Source of the DNA: Oscillospiraceae bacterium
GTDB taxonomy: Bacteria > Bacillota_A > Clostridia > Oscillospirales > WRJC01
Length of the DNA: 9,061 nucleotides
Assembly (NCBI GenBank): GCA_009785015.1
Contig: WQXD01000139.1
Span: 1 to 9,061, forward strand
Direction: 5' to 3'
The notes beneath the pieces are model-generated. The model saw only the letters and a program-made list of their open reading frames with translations, ran no database searches and was not told the origin of the DNA. This document shows, piece after piece, positions 1 through 6,875 of the stretch (position 1 is the stretch's first letter; each line of letters starts with the position of its first letter). The translations under genes and the position numbers were made by a program.

Positions 1-524
1 GCCTCATAAGTTTGCGGATACGATTTTCCCCAGTTCTCAATGGTCGCCACAGCCGCCTGAAAATGTGTTTCTGGCATAACATCGGACAAGTTCTCGTCAT
101 TTAATGTCAGTTGTAATGCGCTTAAAAAAGACGATGACAAACTCGTACTGCTACCGCGAACCACAACAGGCAAAAGTTGTCTGCCGCGATTTAGATACTC
201 CACAGCAAAATCACAAAGCGGCGGATTGTTCTTTTTTATCTTATCCAACAAAGCGACGAATAAATCTTTATCATTTTTGTCATTGCCGGACAATAGTGAT
301 AAAAGTACAAGTATAATATGCGATTTCCCACGCCCATACGCACCGATAAGAATACGGGCGCGATTCGTCGCACTCGCGGCAGTAGATAAAAGAATATCTT
401 CAATTATATCAAGACTCGATTGCGTAGGTATGAACCCGCGCACCTTGTCGTTATTATTCAAATCATAGGCAATGTTGACCGCAGTTTGAAACCCTTTCGC
501 AACATTGATTTTTTCCGATTGCAT
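1..524 (-). CDS. P-loop ATPase of a phosphorothioation/BREX-like defence cluster (N-terminal part, runs off window)
   Basis: Only the first 174 codons are present; the frame stays open to the window edge. The protein starts MQSEKINVAKGF. Residues 58-70 form a hydrophobic strand followed by a clean Walker A loop, GAYGRGKSH (61-69), so it binds nucleotide. The GxYGxGKSH form is the one seen in large defence ATPases such as BrxC of BREX and SspC of the Ssp system (family knowledge). Walker B and the remaining domains lie outside the window. The ATG at 522-524 is chosen because AAGGAG (534-539, - strand) sits 9 bases upstream. It follows the DUF4007 gene by 21 bases and is surely co-transcribed with it. 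Its likely role, inferred, is to power DNA modification or target sensing with its two neighbours. Whether it is SspC-like or BrxC-like cannot be decided from this fragment. Confidence 0.8.
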   Translation of the reverse strand, partial: MQSEKINVAKGFQTAVNIAYDLNNNDKVRGFIPTQSSLDIIEDILLSTAASATNRARILIGAYGRGKSHIILVLLSLLSGNDKNDKDLFVALLDKIKKNNPPLCDFAVEYLNRGRQLLPVVVRGSSTSLSSSFLSALQLTLNDENLSDVMPETHFQAAVATIENWGKSYPQTYE

Positions 525-545
525 ACATTTAATCTCCTTGCACCC

Positions 546-1481
546 CTATTTGTCGATAGAGCGGTAATATTCTCGAACACACCCGTAAAAATTAATATCC
601 GTCTCGATTCTAATTACGTCAAGGCCAGCCGTGCGAACAACTTTGATAAGACCCATTAGTTCTAACTTATATAGCAATGCTGTCAAAGCTATGACATCAA
701 GGTTGAACACTTTACCTGCGTTGCAAGCGTTATTCTGTATCTCTGAAATACGAATCTCCCTTTTTTCATTTTTCCCCTCGTTATTATGTTGATTATGTTG
801 CCAATCGGGATTGGCTTGGTCGTATCGGTCAAGAATGACAGTAAGCAAAATCAACGGATGGAGCGTATCTTTTTTTGGAGGGCTTTTCTTATAGACTTTA
901 TTCTTTTTATTAACAATGTCTATCAGTCCTAATTCGCCTAGCGGACAGTCGATATTATCCTCTGGATCGAATTTTTTTGGATTTAACTTTATTCGCGGGA
1001 TATAAGTGTTAATTATGCAGTTGTAGTCATCTTCAATCGATCTCTCCACTATATTTTCACCAAGTTCTCGTAGGTAATTTCCCGCCTGCGTCAAAAAATC
1101 GTCACGAATAAAATCCGTAGGTTTGAACTCGTTAAAGAAGAAATACCATGCCGTCGCCTCGTCTTTGTTAGTCGCAAGTTTATAATGCAAAAGCCACAGT
1201 GTGCCGAGTTCTTCCATATATGGGTCATTTTCTCGAATAATTTTTCCGAATTCGGTAAGAATTTGGTTACGCCTGCCGCTTATTTGTTCTTGCGTAAGTC
1301 CTACGGCTTGCAGCCAATAACGAAGAGCTTTAACCATATTCGCACCGATACCGAGCGTGTCCATCGGGTTTGCTTCGCGGCTCACGAAAACAGTAGGGTC
1401 GTTGATGACATTTTTTACACCCTTGCTAAGCCAACCCTTTCTTATAAAAAAAGTTTCGTGCGCCCTGAATTTGACGCTCAT
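546..1481 (-). CDS. DUF4007 family protein (SspB-like candidate)
   Basis: A 311-residue soluble protein. Two segments match the DUF4007 signature as I remember it: FRAHETFFIRKGWLSKG at residues 5-21 and LGIGANMVKALRYWL at 43-57. The C-terminal part (about 240-300) looks like a helical, winged-helix-like fold, though this is inferred. Length is close to the usual size of about 300 residues. DUF4007 proteins occur next to PAPS-reductase-family and P-loop ATPase genes; in the Ssp phosphorothioation system the corresponding protein, SspB, is described as a DNA nickase (family knowledge; the equivalence here is inference). The ATG at 1479-1481 overlaps the TGA of the upstream gene by 4 bases (ATGA), with GAGGTG 5 bases upstream, so the two are probably translationally coupled. 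No catalytic residues can be named from sequence alone. Confidence 0.85.
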   Translation of the reverse strand: MSVKFRAHETFFIRKGWLSKGVKNVINDPTVFVSREANPMDTLGIGANMVKALRYWLQAVGLTQEQISGRRNQILTEFGKIIRENDPYMEELGTLWLLHYKLATNKDEATAWYFFFNEFKPTDFIRDDFLTQAGNYLRELGENIVERSIEDDYNCIINTYIPRIKLNPKKFDPEDNIDCPLGELGLIDIVNKKNKVYKKSPPKKDTLHPLILLTVILDRYDQANPDWQHNQHNNEGKNEKREIRISEIQNNACNAGKVFNLDVIALTALLYKLELMGLIKVVRTAGLDVIRIETDINFYGCVREYYRSIDK

Positions 1482-3214
1482 ATTTTCACCTCGTTGTTCC
1501 TGGTCTTAGTTTTTAGATATTTTTCCATAAGGCAACCACCTTCAAGGTATTTTGCCGTCACGCACATCTTACACCGTTTACACCTATCGCCGTTTATATG
1601 ATATTCGCCGCCAACAATGGCGATTGCCCGGTGTCTACATAGTGATTCGCATTTCAAGCACTTCCTGCAAGCGTTGTATTTCTTTATTTGATATCCAACC
1701 ATGCGCTGTAAATTTTCTTGCTTCTCCACATTCAGCGTCTTAATTTTAATGGCGTAATCATAGCCACTTTGGGCAAATGGTTGAATTGAAAGTATAGGAA
1801 CATTCGTATTCAAGTCCGTCACTATAGTTTCGTTGATGAGTTTCCGTCCAAGTTCGGGAACAATTCGTCCAAATGGAACAAAAAGCTCAAAAAATTTCGT
1901 ATCAATCGGCCTATTAAGCTGATAAATTTTCGCGTGAACCTCGGTCGTGCAGTTTGTATAACGGATTTTAATATCCTGCGCCGCTTTTACTCCGTTGCCA
2001 CCTTGCCGGGCTTTCCAAGCACCGGAGTCGATATATTCCTCCGCATCAGGTTTGCCTATTCGCCTTGCGAACTTTACAAGAAAATCGCGCCACTTTGCGT
2101 ATTGATTTGGCATATAGATTTGCGCGAGAAACTGCGCCCGCACGTTATTGTTCGGACAACACCAACAGCCGACGCGGTCGTAACCAATACGGTAAGCATC
2201 ATTGAAGTCAAGCCGCTCGTTGAAGATATACAGCCACACATCTATGTCTTTCCAAAAGAAAATCGGCGAGGCGACTTTCTGCTTTTGGATTTTGACAGAC
2301 TCCGCACTATCTTCTACGCGATTATATTTACTGCGCGAAACTGATTCATGTTTGCGTATGCCGTAGAACGTCAAAATATTGCTTTCTCCGTACAGTTTAT
2401 TTAGAATACGGGTAATCGGTCCCGTTTTGAACATCGAACAACACCACCGCAACATTCTCGCGGGAGGACCAATATCTTCGCAGACGGAGTAAAAGTCCTG
2501 TTCGTCGTTGATTACGGTTTTGAAAATCGCTTTTGGATTGGCATTATCGTAACGGGCGGCATAGTCGAGCGTTATCGGAAATTCCAAAGTCGTGTTTCCG
2601 AAAATATGCACAAGACTTGGATCACCGAGAGCGCGAATGGTTAAATCAGCGGTAACCGTCGAATCTTTGCCGCCTGAAAACGAGATAACAATGCGCTCGT
2701 TCGGATACGGAGAGGCAGTACCTTTAATGAACTCGTGAGCTTCACTGATAATTTCGTCAAACCGCGTCTTGTTCGCTTTGACGAACTGCTCAATCATCAC
2801 ATCAAACGCCGAATAGCTATTCTTGGGAGCATATTTTTCAAGTTGTTCCCGTATAACATCGGGCGCGAGTTTTTTATAAAACGACGATCCTATTACGATC
2901 GGCTTTCCGTCTATGTAATAACGGTTATCCGAAGCCCATACACTTTGTTCTATATGCGCGAGCGGTCTTTTGTGTATTATCTCAAACAACAACCGTTCTT
3001 CAGGGAATACAGGGCGCAAATCGGCGCATAAATATTCTATGAGTCCGTCGCAAGCGGGGCAGAAGTCACAATCAATGCTGTTTGCATACTTAATAATGGG
3101 GATTTTACACAACGAGCACCAGTAGATTTCAAGAGGGATTTCCCTTTCGGTTTTCTCTCCGCACAGTTCACATTTTTCTTTTGCGGTTTCACGGTAACAT
3201 TTCTTGCACCACAT
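1478..3214 (-). CDS. PAPS-reductase-family PP-loop ATP pyrophosphatase with zinc ribbons and ferredoxin-like tail (SspD/DndC/BrxP-like)
   Basis: A 578-residue protein with three visible parts. The N-terminus holds zinc-ribbon-like cysteine pairs C3/C6 with C15/C18, and C33/C36 with C49/C52/C55. The centre is a PP-loop ATP pyrophosphatase: SFSGGKDST at 178-186 binds ATP, followed by cysteines C258/C259 (RWCC) and C350/C352/C353 (GCWCC), which could hold a cluster or carry sulfur. The C-terminus has CxxCxxCxxxC (516, 519, 522, 526) and CxxCxxC plus C561 (545, 548, 551), typical of a ferredoxin with two [4Fe-4S] clusters. In DndC and SspD the PP-loop activates the DNA backbone for sulfur insertion (family knowledge). 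With the DUF4007 gene and ATPase downstream, a DNA phosphorothioation role is inferred; sulfate assimilation is less likely given the neighbours. AAGGAGGG at 3225-3232 lies 10 bases before the ATG. Confidence 0.85.
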   Translation of the reverse strand: MWCKKCYRETAKEKCELCGEKTEREIPLEIYWCSLCKIPIIKYANSIDCDFCPACDGLIEYLCADLRPVFPEERLLFEIIHKRPLAHIEQSVWASDNRYYIDGKPIVIGSSFYKKLAPDVIREQLEKYAPKNSYSAFDVMIEQFVKANKTRFDEIISEAHEFIKGTASPYPNERIVISFSGGKDSTVTADLTIRALGDPSLVHIFGNTTLEFPITLDYAARYDNANPKAIFKTVINDEQDFYSVCEDIGPPARMLRWCCSMFKTGPITRILNKLYGESNILTFYGIRKHESVSRSKYNRVEDSAESVKIQKQKVASPIFFWKDIDVWLYIFNERLDFNDAYRIGYDRVGCWCCPNNNVRAQFLAQIYMPNQYAKWRDFLVKFARRIGKPDAEEYIDSGAWKARQGGNGVKAAQDIKIRYTNCTTEVHAKIYQLNRPIDTKFFELFVPFGRIVPELGRKLINETIVTDLNTNVPILSIQPFAQSGYDYAIKIKTLNVEKQENLQRMVGYQIKKYNACRKCLKCESLCRHRAIAIVGGEYHINGDRCKRCKMCVTAKYLEGGCLMEKYLKTKTRNNEVKI

Positions 3215-3250
3215 AATCGGACTTCCCTCCTTTTCGCCTCGCTTCTTAAA

Positions 3251-3310
3251 TTATCAAGGCATTTTCACTATAAATTTAGTCGATAATTCTGTCCGAAATA
3301 CCCTTGACAA
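3251..3310. repeat. Imperfect inverted repeat flanking the defence-cluster promoter
   Basis: TTATCAAGG (3251-3259) and CCTTGACAA (3302-3310) are inverted copies of each other with one mismatch (a G-U pair in RNA), separated by 42 bases. The arms bracket the proposed promoter at 3267-3295. They could be operator half-sites for a repressor or a weak stem at the end of the sirtuin transcript. The arms are short, so chance is a real alternative. Confidence 0.25.
3267..3295 (-). promoter_or_regulatory. Likely promoter of the three-gene defence cluster
   Basis: On the - strand CGGACA (3290-3295) is followed after 17 bases by TATAGT (3267-3272). This matches the sigma-A consensus at 4 of 6 and 5 of 6 positions with ideal spacing. 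Transcription would start near 3260, leaving a leader of about 45 bases before the ATG at 3214. It lies in the 98-base gap after the sirtuin gene, which has no convincing terminator, so some read-through from the pilus operon is also possible. Confidence 0.45.
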
Positions 3311-3312
3311 AA

Positions 3313-4083
3313 TCAATACAAAGCGTGATACATCCTGTGCAAAACTTCGCCTATGCCGGCGTCAAACGATATATCGAACATTCTGTCGTAACTTGTTTTG
3401 CTTTTGTTTATAATCACGCTTTTTTTTGACGCCTTCTTATTTTCGGAAAAGAAGCAAGCCGCGTAGTTGGCGGCGGGATATACCGAAAGCGACGTGCCGC
3501 CCACGATAAGCATATCCGCCTTTGTTATATAATCCAAAGCGGATTTGACGGCGGCGGCGTTCAGATGCTCCTCATACAGGGTCACTTCGGGTTTCACTAC
3601 CCCCCCGCAGACGTCGCAGTACGGGATTTTATCGCTTTTTATGATATACTGCACTTCGAATTTTTTTCCGCAGTCTATGCAGCTGTTGAGTTTTACGTTC
3701 CCGTGGAGCTCGATGACGTTCTTTGAGCCGGCTTGTCGATGAAGGTCGTCGATATTTTGCGTTATCACCGCTTTGAGTTTGCCTTTTTTTTCCAGCTCGG
3801 CGAGGATATTGTGCGCCTCGTTGGGTTTCGCGCCGAGGTACAGCATTTTGGATTTGTAGAATTTATAGAAGTTTTCGGTGTTTTCAAAAAAATATGTGCG
3901 CGAGAGCATGACTTCCGGCGGGGCTTCGTATGCCCCGTCTTTGTTTTTGTATATCCCGTCCCCCCCGCGGAAATCCGGTATGCCGCTCTCCGTGGAAACG
4001 CCCGCCCCCCCGAAAAATACGATGTCAGAGGAAGCGGCTGTATATTTCGCGAATTCTTTTATTTTTTCTTCAAAATTGTTCAT
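3313..4083 (-). CDS. Sirtuin: NAD-dependent protein deacylase (Sir2/CobB family)
   Basis: A 256-residue sirtuin of ordinary bacterial length. It removes acetyl or other acyl groups from lysines, consuming NAD and releasing nicotinamide and O-acyl-ADP-ribose. Visible motifs are GAGVSTESGIPDFRG (26-40, NAD binding), TQNIDDLH (108-115), the catalytic histidine H127 in LHGN, a zinc site C135/C138 and C156/C159, and GTSLSVYPAA (196-205). The usual FGE segment is YEE here (VTLYEE, 167-172), a form I recall in clostridial homologues. It is the last gene of the pilus operon, 24 bases after pilT. The start is uncertain: an in-frame GTG at 4098 adds five residues, but it has no ribosome site, whereas GGTGA (4095-4099) lies 11 bases before the ATG chosen. 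The motifs are those of a housekeeping deacylase, not of Sir2-domain defence NADases. Three runs of seven G occur in the gene. Confidence 0.93.
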   Translation of the reverse strand: MNNFEEKIKEFAKYTAASSDIVFFGGAGVSTESGIPDFRGGDGIYKNKDGAYEAPPEVMLSRTYFFENTENFYKFYKSKMLYLGAKPNEAHNILAELEKKGKLKAVITQNIDDLHRQAGSKNVIELHGNVKLNSCIDCGKKFEVQYIIKSDKIPYCDVCGGVVKPEVTLYEEHLNAAAVKSALDYITKADMLIVGGTSLSVYPAANYAACFFSENKKASKKSVIINKSKTSYDRMFDISFDAGIGEVLHRMYHALY

Positions 4084-4107
4084 TATTATATCATTCACCG
4101 TTTTAAT

Positions 4108-5169
4108 TCACAGCATGCGCGCTATGATGTCGGGGTTCGCGCTGTAGGTCATGGCCGTATCTTTTGTTATCACGCCTTTTTTTGCCAGCGCGGCGAGGCT
4201 TGAATCCATGGTCTGCATTCCCATTTCCCCGGATGTGTGGATCACCGAATTTATCAGATGCAGTTTGCCCTCGCGTATCATGTTCGAAATGGCCGTGGTG
4301 TTCATCATCACTTCAAAAGCCGCCGCCAGCCCCTTGTCCACAGTGGGCACAAGCTGCTGCGAAACCACCGCCACAAGGCTCATGGCGAGCTGGACCCTTA
4401 TCTGCTGCTGCTGAGAAGAAGGAAAAATATCCACGATGCGGTCAATCGTGTTCGCGGCGCCCATCGTGTGCAGGGTGGACAGCATCAGATGGCCCGTTTC
4501 GGCGGCGGTTAAGGCTATGCTTATGGTCTCGATGTCGCGCATTTCCCCTATGAGTATCACGTCGGGGGACTGCCTGAGCGCGGATTTTATGGCCTGCAGA
4601 TAAGTCAGCGAATCCGTCGGTATCTCCCTTTGGCTCACTATGCTTTTCTTATGCCTGTGTATGAACTCTATGGGGTCCTCGAGGGTCATTATATGCCCTT
4701 TTCTGTTTGTGTTTATCGCGTCGATCACGCAGGCGAGCGTGGTCGATTTGCCGCATCCCGTGGGCCCGGTTATCAAAACCAAGCCTTTTGTTTTGGTATG
4801 CAGCTCTATAACCGCGGGGGGAATCCCGAAAAAAGCCGGATCCGGCAAACTGAACGACACCACGCGCAAAACCGCCGCGTATGAACCCCTCTGCCGGTAT
4901 GTATTCACCCGGAAACGCCCCATGTCCTGCACGGAAAGGGAAAAATCGGAATCGCCGGTTTCCGCGAATTTTTCGAAGTTGGCATTTTGGGCTATGCCGT
5001 ATATCTCTTTTATAATCGCCAGCGTGTCGTCGGGCATGAGTTTTGTTTCCGTCACCGCCACCATTTCGCCCTTTATTTTCATGGAAAGCGGGAGCCCGGC
5101 GACGATAAACACATCGGACGCTTTTTTCTCGTTTGCGTCCTTTAATATTTCACGGATATTTATTTCCAT
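4108..5169 (-). CDS. pilT: Type IV pilus retraction ATPase PilT
   Basis: A 353-residue cytoplasmic hexameric ATPase that depolymerises type IV pili, driving twitching and DNA or surface retraction. Visible in order: an N-terminal PAS-like domain (1-100), Walker A GPTGCGKST (135-143), Asp box TLEDPIEF (162-169), Walker B DVILIGEMRD (203-212), His box TGHLMLSTLHT (225-235, H227 and H234), and near the C-terminus AISNMIREGK (293-302), which corresponds to the AIRNLIRE motif specific to PilT. That motif and the length separate it from the assembly ATPase PilB/GspE, which is longer and carries a tetracysteine zinc motif, absent here. It starts at the ATG 31 bases after the preceding small gene, with AAAGGA at 5182-5187, and is followed closely by the sirtuin gene. 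Full length, no missing motif. Confidence 0.95.
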   Translation of the reverse strand: MEINIREILKDANEKKASDVFIVAGLPLSMKIKGEMVAVTETKLMPDDTLAIIKEIYGIAQNANFEKFAETGDSDFSLSVQDMGRFRVNTYRQRGSYAAVLRVVSFSLPDPAFFGIPPAVIELHTKTKGLVLITGPTGCGKSTTLACVIDAINTNRKGHIMTLEDPIEFIHRHKKSIVSQREIPTDSLTYLQAIKSALRQSPDVILIGEMRDIETISIALTAAETGHLMLSTLHTMGAANTIDRIVDIFPSSQQQQIRVQLAMSLVAVVSQQLVPTVDKGLAAAFEVMMNTTAISNMIREGKLHLINSVIHTSGEMGMQTMDSSLAALAKKGVITKDTAMTYSANPDIIARML

Positions 5170-5200
5170 ATTATTCCATTATCCTTTCCGAGTAAAAACA

Positions 5201-5818
5201 TCAGTCAAAATTTCCGTCCCAAATGTTCATTTCCTTGTCGCCGTAGTCAAATTCCGATTCCATCACGACATTCCAGGCGGAAATTTTATAGCTCAGTTCT
5301 CCCGTATTCTTGTTATGGCAAAATGCCACGCAGGAATCCAAATAAAAACTCACTTCTGTCTTTTTTGAAGTTTCGTCTATCCGGGTGCGGTACTCCACAT
5401 ACGCCCATTCTGTTTCATTGCTTTCGTCCGGGGCTCCGTCGACTGTCACGCCCGCTATTTCAAAGGGCACAGCCCCGTCCACGGCGAGCACGCTTTCAAG
5501 CAGCGAACCGCCGGAAGCCAGCTTTGAACGCACGGCGTCATAGATCATGGCGAGTTTTTCTTCAGCGGCGAGATCCGCGCTGTAATACTGCGCCGCATTC
5601 GACAAAGTTTTGTCGGCGAGTTTCTTGTCGGCAAACGAAGTGGCAAACGACAAAAGCCCGAATATGGTGAGGCACAAAATCACGAATATTATTATGATGA
5701 CTGCCCCGCCGGCGTTGACCGCGCCCACCCCGGATTTTTTGGCCGGCGCCCTGTTTCTTTTGAAATTCACTTCGATTTTTGAGGATTTGCCTTCATACGG
5801 GTTATACGGGTCGTACAC
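5201..5818 (-). CDS. Membrane-anchored protein of the pilus operon, possible PilX/GspK-like minor pilin
   Basis: A 205-residue protein not recognised as a named family. Residues 1-36 are polar and basic, 37-60 form one membrane segment (GGAVIIIIFVILCLTIFGLL), and 61-205 are a soluble, probably extracellular domain. The GG-alanine-valine-Ile-rich start of the segment recalls minor pilins of the PilX/GspK type, which also lack the usual Glu at position 5, but the N-terminal leader would be unusually long. Two cysteines, C163 and C167, lie near the C-terminus. It starts with GTG at 5816-5818, with AAAGGG about 10 bases upstream, and lies 24 bases after the preceding pilin-like gene and 31 bases before pilT. 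A structural or priming part in the pilus is inferred from context only. Confidence 0.7.
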   Translation of the reverse strand: MYDPYNPYEGKSSKIEVNFKRNRAPAKKSGVGAVNAGGAVIIIIFVILCLTIFGLLSFATSFADKKLADKTLSNAAQYYSADLAAEEKLAMIYDAVRSKLASGGSLLESVLAVDGAVPFEIAGVTVDGAPDESNETEWAYVEYRTRIDETSKKTEVSFYLDSCVAFCHNKNTGELSYKISAWNVVMESEFDYGDKEMNIWDGNFD

Positions 5819-5842
5819 GGTCTTTTCCCTTTCTGTTTCAAT

Positions 5843-6316
5843 TTATTTCAATACAAACTTTCCGGTTTCGACGGACACAAGCACCGGAATATAGTCCGGG
5901 TCTTTTTCGAGTTTTTTGTCGTCGATAAACGGATACGGGCCGGTTTTGTATATTTCTATTTTGAATTTGTACAGACCGGCAGCGCCGTATTTATCCGTCT
6001 CCTTGGTTATCACGAGGTTATACGCGGCTTTTTCGATACTGTCGGTTTTTTCCCATTTTGTATCGTAATAAACTTCGCCGCTGTGCAATTCGGTTTGAAA
6101 ATAATCCTCTATTTCGGCCCCGGTTTGCATGGTCTTTATGTTTTCCGCGACGCTCTGGGCCTCAAAAACCGCCTTGGCGACGTCCGACGTCTTGCTGCCC
6201 AAAAATTTGGCGAACAAAAACAATTGCAGGCTCAAAATGACCGCAATGGCAAATATGGCCGTCGATACGCAAATCTCCACAAGCGGAAGCATGGATTTGG
6301 AATTTCCCCCACCCAC
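5843..6316 (-). CDS. Type IV prepilin-like protein (PilV/PilI-like)
   Basis: A 157-residue protein with a short polar leader (MGGGNSKSM) followed by a pilin-type hydrophobic helix, LPLVEICVSTAIFAIAVIL (10-28). Aligned to the pilin pattern GFTLIEVLVSLAIFAI, Glu14 falls at the conserved position 5. The residue before the cleavage point would then be Met9 instead of Gly, so normal prepilin peptidase processing is doubtful. The remainder (40-157) is a soluble domain with no motif I recognise and ends in basic residues. The GTG start at 6314-6316 has GAGGGGG about 10 bases upstream. It sits 46 bases after the DUF4860-like gene and 24 bases before the next gene. A minor pilin role is the best inference; the family name is uncertain. 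Confidence 0.75.
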   Translation of the reverse strand: MGGGNSKSMLPLVEICVSTAIFAIAVILSLQLFLFAKFLGSKTSDVAKAVFEAQSVAENIKTMQTGAEIEDYFQTELHSGEVYYDTKWEKTDSIEKAAYNLVITKETDKYGAAGLYKFKIEIYKTGPYPFIDDKKLEKDPDYIPVLVSVETGKFVLK

Positions 6317-6362
6317 TTTGGATATACCCCCTCTTTTTTGTAAAGTGATTTAAACGGCTGCC

Positions 6363-6845
6363 CTAACTTGAACGCAGATACACCTTCGTAGTCTGGCTTC
6401 CCCCGCGGCTGTCGGTCAGCTTCATCTCTATCGCGTTTTTGTTTTGGTCGAACGCAAAATCGAACCCCCCGGCTTTTATTATGCCCTCGCCCCAGTCGAG
6501 CTCGAAAACAGTTCCGGTATCCACGAAAATTTCCCTTATATAGCCGTCGAAATAGTAAATATATGTGGTTTCAAATTCGTTTTCTTTTATCGCTATCATA
6601 TCCGCGCCGTATTTCTGCTCGGCGGATATGCTCCCCGTTTTGTCGTTTTGGCGGATTTTGGTCGCAAGATAAGAGAAACTGACTCTCCTCTCGTAGTTTT
6701 CATCCATATCAGCCGATATTTTTTCATAGACCGAGCTGCCCGCCAGTATGACGGAAACCGAGAGCGCGGACAAAAGAAGGAACAGGGTGAGCACAAACAG
6801 CACCGGTATGAGGGTAAAACCGCTCACATTTGATTTTGTCAGCAT
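6363..6845 (-). CDS. DUF4860-type pilin-like protein
   Basis: A 160-residue protein. The leader MLTKSNVSG ends in Gly9, followed by FTLIPVLFVLTLFLLLSALS, a typical prepilin cleavage site and membrane helix, except that position 5 is Pro14 where pilins have Glu. The following stretch, with FSYLATKIRQND (57-68), matches my memory of the DUF4860 family (SYIAEKIRQND), which recurs in clostridial pilus operons. The C-terminal part is rich in beta-strand-like sequence. AAAGGAAG lies just upstream of the ATG. It is 30 bases after the 110-residue gene. Likely a minor pilin or pilus assembly factor exposed outside the membrane; no enzymatic motif is seen. Confidence 0.8.
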   Translation of the reverse strand: MLTKSNVSGFTLIPVLFVLTLFLLLSALSVSVILAGSSVYEKISADMDENYERRVSFSYLATKIRQNDKTGSISAEQKYGADMIAIKENEFETTYIYYFDGYIREIFVDTGTVFELDWGEGIIKAGGFDFAFDQNKNAIEMKLTDSRGGSQTTKVYLRSS

Positions 6846-6875
6846 TTTTCTTCCTTTCTTCCACTTTAAAAAATT

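Noticed and set aside
3215..3312. Rho-independent terminator after the sirtuin gene
   Set aside because: No compact GC-rich hairpin followed by a T-run was found on the - strand; the only inverted repeat has a 42-base loop.
3313..4098. Sirtuin as a Sir2-type effector of the neighbouring defence cluster
   Set aside because: It has the zinc cysteines and catalytic motifs of an ordinary deacylase, lacks a fused sensor domain, and is spaced as part of the pilus operon, with a separate promoter for the defence genes.
4640..5368. A 242-codon open frame on the + strand opposite pilT
   Set aside because: It lies antisense to a complete pilT with all its motifs and encodes no recognisable protein; the frame stays open because of codon bias on the other strand.
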